64,000 bases of DNA from Xanthobacter tagetidis (lineage in GTDB: Bacteria; Pseudomonadota; Alphaproteobacteria; Rhizobiales; Xanthobacteraceae): NCBI RefSeq assembly GCF_003667445.1, contig NZ_RCTF01000005.1, positions 62,001 to 126,000 on the forward strand, read 5' to 3'. Within the stretch, counting starts at the first letter, position 1, and each line of letters begins with the position of its first letter. This document shows, piece after piece, positions 17,416-27,602 of the stretch. The translations under genes and the position numbers were made by a program. Below the pieces are notes generated by a model, which saw only the letters and a list, made by a program, of their open reading frames with translations, made no database searches and had not been told where the DNA came from.

Positions 17416-18438
17416 ATGACCGCTGAGCTCGATACGATCGCACAGAAGATGGTGGCCGACGGCAAGGGCATCCTGGCGGCAGACGAAAGCTCCAGCACCA
17501 TCAAGAAGCGCTTCGACGCGATCGGCGTCGCGTCCACCGAGGACAACCGCCGCGACTATCGCGAGCTGCTGTTCCGCTCCTCGGAGGCGATGAAGAAGTA
17601 CATTTCCGGCGTGATCCTCTTCGATGAGACCATCCGCCAGAAGGCCAAGGACGGCACGCCGCTGGTGACGCTGATCGCCGAGGCCGGCGCGATCCCCGGC
17701 ATCAAGGTGGATGCGGGCGCCAAGCCCCTGCCCTTCTGCCCCGGCGAGACCATCACCGAGGGCCTCGACGGCCTCGCCGGCCGCCTGAAGGAATATTACG
17801 ACCTCGGCGCCCGCTTCGCGAAGTGGCGCGCGGTGATCGACATCGGCGCCGGCATCCCCTCCTACACCGCGATCCGCACCAACGCGCACGCGCTCGCCCG
17901 CTATGCGGCGCTGTGCCAGGAGGCGAAGATCGTGCCGATCGTCGAGCCGGAAGTGCTGATGGACGGCGACCACGACATCGCGCGCTGCTACGAGGTCACC
18001 GAGTTCGTGCTCAAGGAGACCTTCCAGGAGCTGTACTACCAGCGCATCCGCCTGGAAGGCATGGTGCTGAAGCCGAACATGATCGTGCCCGGCAAGAAGA
18101 GCGCCAAGAAGGCCTCGGTCGAGGAAGTGGCCGAGAAGACCGTGCGCCTGCTCAAGAGCTGCGTGCCGTCCGTGGTGCCGGGCATCGCGTTCCTCTCCGG
18201 CGGCCAGTCGGACGAGGAGGCCACCGCCCATCTCGACGCCATGGTGAAGCTCGGCGGCCTGCCGTGGAAGCTCACCTATTCCTATGGCCGCGCGCTCCAG
18301 GCGGCGCCGCAGAAGGCGTGGTCCGGCAAGGCCGAGAACGTCGCCGCCGCCCAGGCCGCCTTCACCCACCGCGCCCGCATGAACTCGCTCGCCGCGCTCG
18401 GCCAGTGGTCGGCGGCGGAGGAGAAGAAGGCGGCGTGA
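17416..18438 (+). CDS. Fructose-bisphosphate aldolase, class I
   Basis: Schiff-base aldolase of 340 residues, splitting or forming fructose-1,6-bisphosphate. Class I features are GKGILAADESSSTIKKRF, the phosphate-loop region (FLSGGQSDEEAT) and EGMVLKPNMIVPGK holding the Schiff-base lysine; there is no class II metal motif. The ATG at 17416 is preceded by a weak ribosome-binding site. It is the last gene of the tkt-gap-pgk-fba run and ends 46 bp before a strong terminator. Confidence 0.96.
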   Translation: MTAELDTIAQKMVADGKGILAADESSSTIKKRFDAIGVASTEDNRRDYRELLFRSSEAMKKYISGVILFDETIRQKAKDGTPLVTLIAEAGAIPGIKVDAGAKPLPFCPGETITEGLDGLAGRLKEYYDLGARFAKWRAVIDIGAGIPSYTAIRTNAHALARYAALCQEAKIVPIVEPEVLMDGDHDIARCYEVTEFVLKETFQELYYQRIRLEGMVLKPNMIVPGKKSAKKASVEEVAEKTVRLLKSCVPSVVPGIAFLSGGQSDEEATAHLDAMVKLGGLPWKLTYSYGRALQAAPQKAWSGKAENVAAAQAAFTHRARMNSLAALGQWSAAEEKKAA

Positions 18439-18483
18439 GAAACCGGGCGGCTTCGGCCGCCCTTCGCGCCTCCGATACAAAAA

Positions 18484-18517
18484 GGGCGCCGGGCAAGCCG
18501 GCGCCCTTTTCTTTTGG
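18484..18517. terminator. Rho-independent terminator after the aldolase gene, bidirectional
   Basis: Stem GGGCGCCGG / CCGGCGCCC (18484-18492 and 18498-18506) with a 5-nt loop, flanked by A5 on the left and TTTTCTTTT on the right. It sits between the convergent aldolase and transglutaminase/DUF2126 genes and can serve both strands. Confidence 0.9.
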
Positions 18518-18529
18518 CCTTTCCCGCCC

Positions 18530-21500
18530 TCAAACCCCGATGGGGCGGCGCAGATCGAGGGTGGTGGGGAACTCGTTCGGCGCGGTCTCCGCCGGCACGT
18601 GGGCCATGCCGGGCGTGTGGCCGTATTCCTGGAACCGGGCGAGGCGGCGCGCCTCCGCCTCGTAGGAATTCACCGGGAAGGTCTCGTAGGAGAGGCCGCC
18701 CGGATGGGAGACGTAATAGACGCAGCCGCCGCGCGAGCGCTGGCTCCAGGTGTCCACCACGTCGAACACCAGCGGCGCATGCACCGGGATGGTGGGATGC
18801 AGCGCCGACCAGGGCTGCCAGGCCTTGTAGCGCACGCCGCCGACGAAGGTGCCGTTGCGGCCCGTGGGCGCCACCGGCACGCGCCGCCCGTTGCAGGTGA
18901 GCACGTGGCGCGAGGGGTTGAAGCCCTCCACCTTCACCTGCAGGCGCTCGACCGACGAATCCACGTAGCGCGCGGTGCCGCCGGTGACGCCCTCCTCGCC
19001 CAGCACGTTCCAGCATTCGAGCGCCTGGCGCACCTCCACGTCCACGCCGCCGCGCTGCACCTGGCCATAGAGCGGGAAGCGGAACTCGTACTGCGCCTTG
19101 AACCACTCGGGATCGAACACGTAGCCGGCGTCGCCCAGGTCCTCCAGCACGTCGAGGAAGTCGGCCCAGACATAATGCGGCAGCATGAAGCGGTCGTTGA
19201 GGATGGTGCCCCAGCGGGTGCAATCGCCGTGGATCGGCGACTTCCACAGGCGGGCGACGAGCGCGCGCAGCAGCAATTGCTGGGCAAGGCTCATGCGCCA
19301 GTCCGGCGGCATCTCGAAGCAGCGGAACTCGATGAGGCCGAGGCGGCCGGTGGGGCCGTCCGGCGAATAGAACTTGTCGATGGAGATCTCGGTGCGGTGG
19401 GTGTTGCCGGTCACGTCCACCAGGATGTTGCGCAACAGGCGGTCCACCAGCCAGGCCGGCGGCGGCAGTTCGCCGCCCGGCAGCGGGATCTTGGAGAGCG
19501 CGATCTCCAGCTCGTAGAGGCTGTCGTGGCGCGCCTCGTCGATGCGCGGATGCTGCGAGGTGGGGCCGATGAACAGCCCCGAGAACATGTAGGACAGGCT
19601 CGGATGCCGCTGCCAGAACAGCAGCAGGCTCTTCAAGAGGTCCGGCCGGCGCAGGAACGGGCTGTCGGCCGGGGTGGCGCCGCCCACCACCACATGGTTG
19701 CCGCCGCCGGTGCCGGTGTGGCGCCCGTCCACCATGAACTTCTCGGTGCCGAGGCGGGCGAGCCGCGCCTCCTCGTAGAGCGCGTGGGTGATCTCCACGC
19801 AGCCCTTCCAGGTGTTGGAGGGATGGACGTTCACCTCCAGCACGCCCGGATCGGGGGCAAGGCGGATCAGGTTGAGCCGGTAGTCGAACGGCGGCGGATA
19901 GCCTTCCAGGTGGATCGGCATCTTCTGTTCGATCGCCACCTGCTCCACCGCGGCGATCAGGTCGAGATAGTCCTCCAGCCGCTCCACCGGGGGCAGGAAC
20001 ACGCACAGGCGGCCGCCGCGCGGCTCCACGCACAGCGCGGTGCGGGTGTCGGCGGTGAAGATCTGGCTCTGGTGCTCGGCGATGTACTGGCGCGCCAGCT
20101 CCTGCGCTCGCTCGCCGACGCCGTAGGCCTCGGTGCGCGGCGCCACCTGGTAGCGCTCGCGCGCGTCCCCGGCGGGCGCGCCGTCGCGGTAGCGGGCGGC
20201 AAGCTCGGCGGCGTCCGGCAGCGGGCCGCGCGGCTCGAACGTGTCCTCCTGGATCGTGAAGGGATACCGCGTGGGCGCGAGATACGGCATGGATTCCAGC
20301 GGCAGCCGGTAGCCGATCGGGCTCTCGCCGGGGATCAGGAACAGGAATTCGCGGCGGAACGTCCATTCCTCCGACGCCCAGACGGGCGTGCCGTCGGTGA
20401 GGCAGGAGCGGCGCAGCGGCAGTACCACGCCGGACGGGTTGGCGAGGCCCTGGTTGAAGGTGCGCACCAGCATGCGCCGCGCCACCTCGTCGGCCATGCG
20501 CGGGTCGCCGGGGGGAATGTTCTCGGGAAGGCTCTGCTCCTTCCACATGAAATAGATGTTGTCCTCATAGGCCGGCTTCACGAACTGGGGGCCGAGCCCG
20601 AGCTTCTCGGCAATGGCCTTGCCGAACCGCTCGGCGTCCGCCGGGCCGACGCCATGGTCGTCGGTCTCCCCCGCGATCAGGTCCTCGCGGGTCCAGATGG
20701 GCTGGCCGTCCTTGCGCCAGAACAGGTCGAACGACCAGCGCGGCAGCGTCTCGCCGGGATACCACTTGCCCTGGCCGTAATGCAGCACGCCGTCGCCGGC
20801 GAACCGCTTGCGCAGGCGGCGGATCAGGTCGTCGGCGCGCACCCGCTTCTGCGGGCCGAGCGCCTCGGTGTTCCACTCCGGGCTTTCGTAGTCGTCGATG
20901 GAGACGAAGGTGGGCTCGCCGCCCATGGTGAGGCGCACGTCGCCGCTCGCGAGGTCCTTGTCCACCTTCGCGCCGAGCGCGTCGAGCGCGCTCCAGGTCT
21001 CGTCCGAAAACGGCAGCGTGACGCGTGGAGCCTCGGCGACGCGGGTCACCTCCATCTCGAAGCCGAACTCGACATCCGCCTTCTCCACCAGCCCGGTGAT
21101 GGGCGCGGCGGAGCCGTAGTGCGGGGTGGCGGCGAGCGGGATGTGGCCCTCGCCGCACAGGAGGCCCGAGGTGGGATCGAGGCCGATCCAGCCGGCGCCC
21201 GGCACATAGACCTCGCACCAGGCGTGCAGGTCGGTGAAGTCGACGGCGGTGCCCGAGGGACCGTCGAGCGCGGCCACGTCCGGCTTGAGCTGGATCAGGT
21301 AGCCGGAGACGAAGCGCGCCGCGAGGCCGAGATGGCGCAGCACCTGCACCAGCAGCCAGCCGGTGTCGCGGCAGGAGCCGAGCTTCTTCTCCAGCGTCTG
21401 GTCGGGCGTCTGCACGCCCGGCTCCATGCGGATGACGTAGCCGATCTCCGACTGGAGCCGCTGGTTGATCTCCACCAGGAAGTCGACGATGCGCTTCTTG

Positions 21501-21910
21501 TCGCGCGGCACCGAGGCGACGAAGGCGTCGAACCGCTCGCCCTCCTTCTCCAGCTCCAGATAGGGCGCCAGCTCCGCCTTCAGGCCGGGGGCGTAGGTGA
21601 AGGGGAATTCCTCGGCATATTCCTCGACGAAGAAGTCGAACGGATTGATGACGTCGAGCTTGGCGAGGAGGTCCACCTCCACCTTGAATTCCGTGGTCTT
21701 CTCCGGGAAGACCACCCGCGCCAGCCAGTTGCCGAACGGGTCCTGCTGCCAGTTGATGAAATGTTGGGCAGGCGTGATCTTCAGCGAATAGGACGGGATG
21801 GCCGTGCGGCTGTGAGGGGCCGGGCGCAGGCGGATGGTCTGCGGGCCAAGCGCGACCGGCTTGTCGTAGGTATAGCCCGTGACGTGGTGCAGGCTCGCGA
21901 GGATGGACAT
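18530..21910 (-). CDS. Transglutaminase-like / DUF2126 (putative amidoligase) fusion protein
   Basis: A 1126-residue cytoplasmic protein with no signal peptide. Residues 1-300 form a bacterial transglutaminase-like unit: an N-terminal beta domain ([13 protein letters not shown] ... [12 protein letters not shown]), then a papain-fold core with a full triad, Cys180 (GSCRDTGW), His229 (DLHAWCEVY) and Asp245 (GLDPTSG). From about residue 320 to the end it matches DUF2126, a family proposed to be ATP-grasp-like COOH-NH2 amidoligases. Conserved-looking patches there are [40 protein letters not shown] and [12 protein letters not shown]. Relatives often sit beside circularly permuted ATP-grasp and alpha-E genes; none are here. 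The substrate is unknown; peptide ligation and cleavage on a small peptide is the leading idea in the literature. Confidence 0.9.
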   Translation of the reverse strand: MSILASLHHVTGYTYDKPVALGPQTIRLRPAPHSRTAIPSYSLKITPAQHFINWQQDPFGNWLARVVFPEKTTEFKVEVDLLAKLDVINPFDFFVEEYAEEFPFTYAPGLKAELAPYLELEKEGERFDAFVASVPRDKKRIVDFLVEINQRLQSEIGYVIRMEPGVQTPDQTLEKKLGSCRDTGWLLVQVLRHLGLAARFVSGYLIQLKPDVAALDGPSGTAVDFTDLHAWCEVYVPGAGWIGLDPTSGLLCGEGHIPLAATPHYGSAAPITGLVEKADVEFGFEMEVTRVAEAPRVTLPFSDETWSALDALGAKVDKDLASGDVRLTMGGEPTFVSIDDYESPEWNTEALGPQKRVRADDLIRRLRKRFAGDGVLHYGQGKWYPGETLPRWSFDLFWRKDGQPIWTREDLIAGETDDHGVGPADAERFGKAIAEKLGLGPQFVKPAYEDNIYFMWKEQSLPENIPPGDPRMADEVARRMLVRTFNQGLANPSGVVLPLRRSCLTDGTPVWASEEWTFRREFLFLIPGESPIGYRLPLESMPYLAPTRYPFTIQEDTFEPRGPLPDAAELAARYRDGAPAGDARERYQVAPRTEAYGVGERAQELARQYIAEHQSQIFTADTRTALCVEPRGGRLCVFLPPVERLEDYLDLIAAVEQVAIEQKMPIHLEGYPPPFDYRLNLIRLAPDPGVLEVNVHPSNTWKGCVEITHALYEEARLARLGTEKFMVDGRHTGTGGGNHVVVGGATPADSPFLRRPDLLKSLLLFWQRHPSLSYMFSGLFIGPTSQHPRIDEARHDSLYELEIALSKIPLPGGELPPPAWLVDRLLRNILVDVTGNTHRTEISIDKFYSPDGPTGRLGLIEFRCFEMPPDWRMSLAQQLLLRALVARLWKSPIHGDCTRWGTILNDRFMLPHYVWADFLDVLEDLGDAGYVFDPEWFKAQYEFRFPLYGQVQRGGVDVEVRQALECWNVLGEEGVTGGTARYVDSSVERLQVKVEGFNPSRHVLTCNGRRVPVAPTGRNGTFVGGVRYKAWQPWSALHPTIPVHAPLVFDVVDTWSQRSRGGCVYYVSHPGGLSYETFPVNSYEAEARRLARFQEYGHTPGMAHVPAETAPNEFPTTLDLRRPIGV

Positions 21911-22159
21911 CGAGAAAACACCTGATCCTGCGGGCCATGACCTGGGCCCTGGTTACAGCAGTCCGAAATTAGACAAGCCCCCGGGCGAGCGGAAGCGCGA
22001 CTTTGCGGCGACACATGCTGCAAAGGCGTGCAGGCCCGCAAGAGGACGCCCCACAGGGGAGCCATGCATTTTCCGCGTGCAATCGCCCCCGGCACACCGC
22101 CATGCGGGCCGGGCGGACGGCGCGCGCGCTGCGATGGGCGGCACGGGCGCCATGCCGCC

Positions 22160-25100
22160 TCAGGCCGTGGCGGGCGCGGGCGGCAGCGCCGCCGGGCCGC
22201 CTTCGCCGGCCGGCCCGGCTGACCCCTTGGGACCCTCGGGCGGCTCGCCGGCGGCATGCGGGCCGGCCGGCTTCTTCTTGTTCTTCATCCGCTCCTCCAG
22301 GCGCTGGAGCACGGTGTAGAAGGACGGCACGAACAGCACCGCGAGGCAGGTGGAGGCGAGCATGCCCGACACCACCGCGATGCCGATGGACTTGCGCGAG
22401 TTGGCGCCGGCGCCGGTGGCGAACACCAGCGGCAGCACGCCGAGGATGAAGGCGAAGGAGGTCATCAGGATCGGCCGGAACCTGAGGCGCGCCGCCTCCA
22501 CCGCCGCGTCCGTGATCTCCATGCCCTCCGCCCGCTTCTCGCGGGCATACTCGACGATCAGGATCGCGTTCTTCGAGGCGAGCGCGATAAGCAGCACCAG
22601 GCCGATCTGGGTGTAGAGGTTGTTCGACGCCCCGAGGCCGAGCAGCGCGCTCACCGTGCCGAGCAGCGCGAGCGGCACGGCGAGGATCACCGACATGGGC
22701 TGGATCCAGCTTTCATACTGGCCGGCGAGCACGAAGTAGACCAGCAGGATGGCGAGGGCGAACACGAAGTAGATCTGACTGCCCACCGCCTTCTCCTGGT
22801 AGGACATGGCGGTCCACTCGAAGCCGGTGCCCGGCGGCAAGGTGGAGGCGGCGATCTGCTCCATGAGGTCCATCGCCTGGCCGGAGGAGAAGCCGGGGGC
22901 GTTGGTGCCGTTGATGGTCGAGCTGGGATAGAGGTTGTAGAGCGAGATCAGCGGCGGGCCTTGCACCATCTTCACCGTCAGCAGCGTGCCGAGCGGAATC
23001 ATGGTTCCGTTGGGCGCGCGCACCTTCAGCGCCTCGAGGTCCGTCGGAGTCACGCGGAAGCCGGCATCGGCCTGGATGTAGACCTGGAACACGTTGCCGA
23101 ACTTGTTGATCTGGTTGACGTAGGTCGAGCCCATATAGGACGAGATGGTGGTGAACACCTGGCCCAGGGTCACGCCCAGGGTCTCGGCCTTGACGCGGTT
23201 GATCTCCACCTCAAGCTGCGGCGCGCCGGCGCGGAACGAGCTGGAGACGTGCGAGAGCGCCGACTGGGCGTTGGCCTTGTCCACCAGCGAAGTGGTGATC
23301 TGGGCCAGCAACTGGTAGTCGAAATTGCCGTTCTTGAGCTGCGGCTGCATGGTGAAGCCGGCGGCGTTGCCGATGCCCTGGATCGCCGGCGGCACCAATA
23401 TGATGACCTGCGCCTGCTCGACGTCCGCCACCGCCTTGTTCATGTTCTGGTACATGGACAGGAGGTCCTGCCCCTTGGTGGCGTAGCGCACGTCCCACGG
23501 CGTCAGGGTGACGTAGATCACGCCCGCATTCGCCAGCGTCGACGAATTGTCCATGATCGAGATGCCGGACACCGCGAGCGCGGTCTTAACGCCCGGAACC
23601 TTGCGCACCCGCTCGGAGACGTCCGCCATCACCGTCTTAGTGCGGTTGAGGTTGGACCCGTCAGGCAATTGCACGGCGACGAGGAAATAGCCCTGGTCCT
23701 CGATCGGCAGGAACGAGGTCGGCACCTTGGTGAGGCCCCAGCCGGCGACGCACATGAGCGCCAGTGCGACGATGACCATCAGCTTGGAGCGGTGGACCAT
23801 GCGCGAGATCAGGCCGGTGTACCAGTGCTCGGCCTTGGCGTAGACCACGTTGAAGCCGCGATAGATGAAGTTGCGCTTCTCGGGCGGCACCGGCTTTCGC
23901 AGCCAAAGCGCGCACTGGGTGGGCTTCAGCGTCGCCGCGTTGATGGCCGAGATGAAGGCCGTCGCGGCGATCACCAGCGCGAACTGTTTGAACATCTGCC
24001 CCGATAGGCCCGGTATGAACGAGGCGGGCAGGAACACGCTCATCAGCACCAGGGTGATGCCGATCACCGGCCCGAACAGCTCGTCCATGGCCTTTTCCGC
24101 CGCCGGCTGGCCCGCCATACCCTCCTCGATGTGGCGCGCCACGCCCTCGACGATGACGATGGCGTCGTCCACCACGATGCCGATGGCGAGGATGATGGCG
24201 AACAGGGTCGACAGGTTGATGGTGAAGCCCATGGCGTCCATGGCGGCGAAGGCGCCGATGATGGTCACCGGCACCGTGGTCGCCGGCACCAGCGTCGCCC
24301 GCCAGTCCTGGAGGAACATGAGGATCACCACCAGGACCAGGATCGCGGCCTCGAACAGGGTCTTCCAGACCTCGTCGATGGAGGCCGAGACGAACCAGGT
24401 GGTGTTGAACGGGTTGGAATAGTCCAGGCCCTCGGGGAACGAGCCCTTCAGCTGCTCCATCTTCTTGCCGACCAGCTCGGACACTTCGAGCGCGTTGGCG
24501 GAGGGCAGCTGGAACACGCCGATGCCGGCCGCAGGCTTGTTGTCCTGCATGAAGTCCTTGGAATAGCTCTGCGCCCCCAGCTCCACCCGGCCGATGTCGC
24601 GCACGCGCACGATGCGCCCGCCATTCTCGTTGTCGACCTTGACGATGATGTTCTCGTAGTCGACCACGTTGTCGAGCCGGCCCCTGACGTTCACCGTGTA
24701 CTGGAACGAGGCGTTGGAGGGCGCGGGCGGGATGCCGAGCTGGCCGGGCGTGACCTCCTGGCTCTGCTTCTGGACCGCGTTCGACACGTCGGAGGGGGTG
24801 AGGCCCACCGCCTGCATCTTGTCCGGGTCCATCCAGATGCGCATGGCGTAGGTGCCGGCGCCGAACACCGCGACGTTGGCGACGCCCGGCACGCGCTCCA
24901 GCTCGTTCTGGATGTTGATGATGGCGTAGTTGTTCAGGAACAGGCCGTCATAGCGCCCGTCCGGCGAGATCAGGGTCACGAACTCGAGGATCGAGGTGCC
25001 CTTCTGGAGGATCGTCACGCCCTGCGCCTGCACCGCTGTCGGGAGCGAGGCGAGGGCAATGTTGACGCGGTTCTGCACCAGCACCTGCGCCATGTTCGGG

Positions 25101-25399
25101 TCGGTGCCGATGGCGAAGGTCACGATCAGCGTGTAGGTGCCGTCCGAGGCCGACCAGGACTGCATGTAGATCATGCCCTCGACGCCGTTCACCTGCTGCT
25201 CGATGGGCAGCGCGACGGTGTCGATCAGGGTCTTGGCGGAGGCGCCCGGATAGGAGGTGGAGACCGACACCGTGGGCGGCACGATGTTGGGATATTGCGA
25301 CACCGGCAGGCGGATGAGGGAGACCAGCCCGATCAGCACGAAGACGAGGGCGAGCACGTTCGACAGAACCGGCCGCTCGATGAAAAAGCGCGAGATCAT
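22160..25399 (-). CDS. RND multidrug efflux permease (HAE1/AcrB family)
   Basis: Inner-membrane proton-driven drug exporter of 1079 residues. The start FFIERPVLSNVLALVFVLIGLVSL is typical of AcrB-like pumps. The TM4 proton-relay segment is intact (GIVVDDAIVIVE), as is the second half (LIALASKNAILIVEYAREKR, ALRFRPILMTSFAFILGVLPL). Large periplasmic loops contain the usual porter-domain motifs (GVEGMIYMQSWSASDG). The ATG at 25399 follows GGGAGCGCCC. It ends with a Gly/Pro/Ala-rich basic tail of about 40 residues. It is co-transcribed behind the adaptor gene (28-bp gap). No outer-membrane TolC-type gene is adjacent. Confidence 0.95.
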   Translation of the reverse strand: MISRFFIERPVLSNVLALVFVLIGLVSLIRLPVSQYPNIVPPTVSVSTSYPGASAKTLIDTVALPIEQQVNGVEGMIYMQSWSASDGTYTLIVTFAIGTDPNMAQVLVQNRVNIALASLPTAVQAQGVTILQKGTSILEFVTLISPDGRYDGLFLNNYAIINIQNELERVPGVANVAVFGAGTYAMRIWMDPDKMQAVGLTPSDVSNAVQKQSQEVTPGQLGIPPAPSNASFQYTVNVRGRLDNVVDYENIIVKVDNENGGRIVRVRDIGRVELGAQSYSKDFMQDNKPAAGIGVFQLPSANALEVSELVGKKMEQLKGSFPEGLDYSNPFNTTWFVSASIDEVWKTLFEAAILVLVVILMFLQDWRATLVPATTVPVTIIGAFAAMDAMGFTINLSTLFAIILAIGIVVDDAIVIVEGVARHIEEGMAGQPAAEKAMDELFGPVIGITLVLMSVFLPASFIPGLSGQMFKQFALVIAATAFISAINAATLKPTQCALWLRKPVPPEKRNFIYRGFNVVYAKAEHWYTGLISRMVHRSKLMVIVALALMCVAGWGLTKVPTSFLPIEDQGYFLVAVQLPDGSNLNRTKTVMADVSERVRKVPGVKTALAVSGISIMDNSSTLANAGVIYVTLTPWDVRYATKGQDLLSMYQNMNKAVADVEQAQVIILVPPAIQGIGNAAGFTMQPQLKNGNFDYQLLAQITTSLVDKANAQSALSHVSSSFRAGAPQLEVEINRVKAETLGVTLGQVFTTISSYMGSTYVNQINKFGNVFQVYIQADAGFRVTPTDLEALKVRAPNGTMIPLGTLLTVKMVQGPPLISLYNLYPSSTINGTNAPGFSSGQAMDLMEQIAASTLPPGTGFEWTAMSYQEKAVGSQIYFVFALAILLVYFVLAGQYESWIQPMSVILAVPLALLGTVSALLGLGASNNLYTQIGLVLLIALASKNAILIVEYAREKRAEGMEITDAAVEAARLRFRPILMTSFAFILGVLPLVFATGAGANSRKSIGIAVVSGMLASTCLAVLFVPSFYTVLQRLEERMKNKKKPAGPHAAGEPPEGPKGSAGPAGEGGPAALPPAPATA

Positions 25400-25427
25400 G
25401 GGCGCTCCCTGAGGTTCGAGGGACGGA

Positions 25428-26726
25428 TCAGTTCTTCGGTGCCGGCGCGGCGGGCGTCGGCGCGGCAGGCGTCGTCGCGGCGGGTGCGGCGGGCTTTGCG
25501 GCCCCGCCGATCGCATCGGGCACGCCCGCCGGCTTGCCGGCCGCCGGGGTCGGGGGGATGCCGACGATCTTGCCCGCCTCCGGGTCGATCTTGGAGCCCG
25601 GAACGGCGCGCTGGAGGCCGCTGATGATGACGCGGTCGCCCACCTTCAGCCCGGACTCCACGGAGCGCAGCCCGTTGGCCTGGAGCTGGCCGGTGGTGAT
25701 GCTGGTCTGCGCGACCACGTTGTCCGTGTTCACCGTCAGCACATAGGCGCCGAGCTGGTTGTGGCCGATGGCGGCATCGGGCACGAGGATGGTCTGCGCC
25801 GCCTCGCCGAGCGGCAGGCGCACCCGCGCGAACAGGCCGGGCAGCAGCGCCATGTCCTTGTTGTCGAAGATGCCGCGCACGGTGAGCGTGCCGAGGTTCG
25901 GGTCCACCTGCGGGGCGATGTAGTCGAGCTTGCCCTTGTGCGGGAAGCCCTGCTCGGTCTGCAGGCCGATCTCCACCGGGATGTCGCCGATGCGGCGCTC
26001 GACGCTCATCAGCGTGCGGCCGGTCTTGGCGAGGTGCTCCTTGATGTTGAGCACCTGCTGCTCGCTCAGCGAGAACCAGACATAGATCGGGTCCACCTGG
26101 ACGATGGAGGCGAGCTGCGTCGGGCCGCTATAGCCGACCAGCGCGCCCACGTCCTGCTGGTGGGCGGTGACGAGGCCGTCGAACGGCGCCGTCACCTGGG
26201 TATAGCCGAGATTGATCTGCGCCGTCTGCACCGCGGCCTCGGCATTGGCGACGTTGGCCACCGACTGGTCGCGCTTGGCGCGCGCCTGGTCGAGGGTGGC
26301 CTGGGAGGCGAAGTCCTGCTTGGCGAGCTGCGCCTGGCGGTTGTATTCCGCCTCCGCCTGCACCTGAAGCGCCTGATTCGCCGCCAGCGTCGCCTTGGCC
26401 TGGTCGAGGCTGGCCTTGTACTGGTCCTGCTCGATCACGAACAGCACCGAGCCCTTCTTGGCGAGCTGGCCGTCCTGGTAGTTGATCGAGGTGAGGAAGC
26501 CCTGGACGCGGGCGTTGAGCTGCACCGAATTGATCGAGGCGGTGTTGCCGGTCAATTCCAGGAAGCGCGTCACCGGCTCCTGGAGCACCGGGGCGACCGT
26601 CACCTTGGGCGGCGGCGGGGCCACATAGGTGTTCTTCTCCTCGCAGGCGGCGAGCGCAAGCGCGGCCGAAACCGCAATGCCGCCACGGCGCAGGCCGGAC
26701 ACCCGGATTCCCCCCACCATACCCAT
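25428..26726 (-). CDS. RND efflux periplasmic adaptor (membrane fusion protein), lipoprotein
   Basis: A 432-residue adaptor linking the RND pump to an outer-membrane channel. A signal sequence ends in a lipobox (LALAACEE). Then come the lipoyl half-motifs (VQGFLTSINYQDGQLAKKGSVLF and LGYTQVTAPFDGLVTAHQQDVGALV) around an alpha-hairpin rich in Ala/Gln, and a beta-barrel domain. The last ~45 residues are a Pro/Ala/Thr low-complexity tail, which is unusual. ATGs at 26726 and 26720 both fit; GGGGGA touches the first and is better spaced for the second. It is transcribed first, with the pump 28 bp behind. Confidence 0.93.
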   Translation of the reverse strand: MGMVGGIRVSGLRRGGIAVSAALALAACEEKNTYVAPPPPKVTVAPVLQEPVTRFLELTGNTASINSVQLNARVQGFLTSINYQDGQLAKKGSVLFVIEQDQYKASLDQAKATLAANQALQVQAEAEYNRQAQLAKQDFASQATLDQARAKRDQSVANVANAEAAVQTAQINLGYTQVTAPFDGLVTAHQQDVGALVGYSGPTQLASIVQVDPIYVWFSLSEQQVLNIKEHLAKTGRTLMSVERRIGDIPVEIGLQTEQGFPHKGKLDYIAPQVDPNLGTLTVRGIFDNKDMALLPGLFARVRLPLGEAAQTILVPDAAIGHNQLGAYVLTVNTDNVVAQTSITTGQLQANGLRSVESGLKVGDRVIISGLQRAVPGSKIDPEAGKIVGIPPTPAAGKPAGVPDAIGGAAKPAAPAATTPAAPTPAAPAPKN

Positions 26727-26856
26727 TCCCCCATTGTGCAGTCGCGGCGGATACTAAGCACGGGTCCATGACGTGTCCATGAGAGGAATTCGCCACAATC
26801 AGGAGATACATGGTTTTGAGAGATCCTGTGGCCAAGGCACCGCGTGGGAGCGGATG

Positions 26857-27411
26857 ATGACTCAGATCGGTTCTTCCCCCGCTCGGCCTGTGCCTCGGAC
26901 AAAATCCGAGCGTGGCGCGCTGCTTGGCTTCTTCTCCGCTGCCGCCATTTCAAGTCTGGCGGCTAACATCTATATATTTGTGGCAATGTCTTTTGGTATT
27001 CAGCAAAAAACCGGCGCTATCGCTCGACCAATCAGCGAGCAAATTGTGTTTTCCTTTGCATTTCTCATCGGATATGCCCTTTTTGTTATTATATTATGCG
27101 CCTTTCCGTCAATCATATTTCATTTCCTTTCACAACGATTCCGTATAATACATCCCATTTGGTATATTTTGTTTGGTGTAGTTCTTGGAGGAACTTTCGG
27201 CATACTCTCGGCTCCCTTTTTCGCGCCTGATTGGGACCCCGAAGGAGCGATCGCCCCCGTCACGCCCGTGAACATGATCGCAAATCCACACGCTCTGGCT
27301 GCTTGGGCATGGCTGTTCATTCTCCCTGGCGCACTGGGCGGCCTCACCTACTGGTGGGTGGAGAGGCGCGCCGCGCCCCCTCGCATTGACATTGCCCCCA
27401 CCCGTTCATAA
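26857..27411 (+). CDS. Hypothetical membrane protein in an AT-rich island
   Basis: A 184-residue protein that I do not recognise. It has four likely transmembrane helices (about [60 protein letters not shown] and [18 protein letters not shown]) with short loops. Two adjacent ATGs occur; GGGAG at 26846-26850 is best spaced for 26857, although the frame extends to 26773. Base composition from about 26940 to 27200 is far richer in A+T than all neighbours, and codon use is correspondingly different. That suggests recent acquisition or relaxed selection. It is divergent from the efflux adaptor and upstream of secA. Confidence 0.65.
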   Translation: MTQIGSSPARPVPRTKSERGALLGFFSAAAISSLAANIYIFVAMSFGIQQKTGAIARPISEQIVFSFAFLIGYALFVIILCAFPSIIFHFLSQRFRIIHPIWYILFGVVLGGTFGILSAPFFAPDWDPEGAIAPVTPVNMIANPHALAAWAWLFILPGALGGLTYWWVERRAAPPRIDIAPTRS

Positions 27412-27602
27412 GTGTCCGCCAGGATTTGCGCCCTTATGGCGGCTTCAGGGTCATGGTTGCCCCGCGCGCCCTTGCGGCAGGTGCGGGGCCCGGGTTCCCG
27501 ACTTGCTGCCGCCGCATTGGGGGTATTGAAGAACGCCCAATTTCCCGGGGGTCCGGCGGCTTTCGCCCGCCGCCTTCGAGACCGATCGGAACAGAGATAC
27601 CC

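Noticed and set aside
18599..21925. 1108-residue open frame on the plus strand opposite the transglutaminase/DUF2126 gene
   Set aside because: His/Arg/Gly-rich antisense reading typical of third-position GC bias; no domains, while the minus-strand frame has a full catalytic triad.
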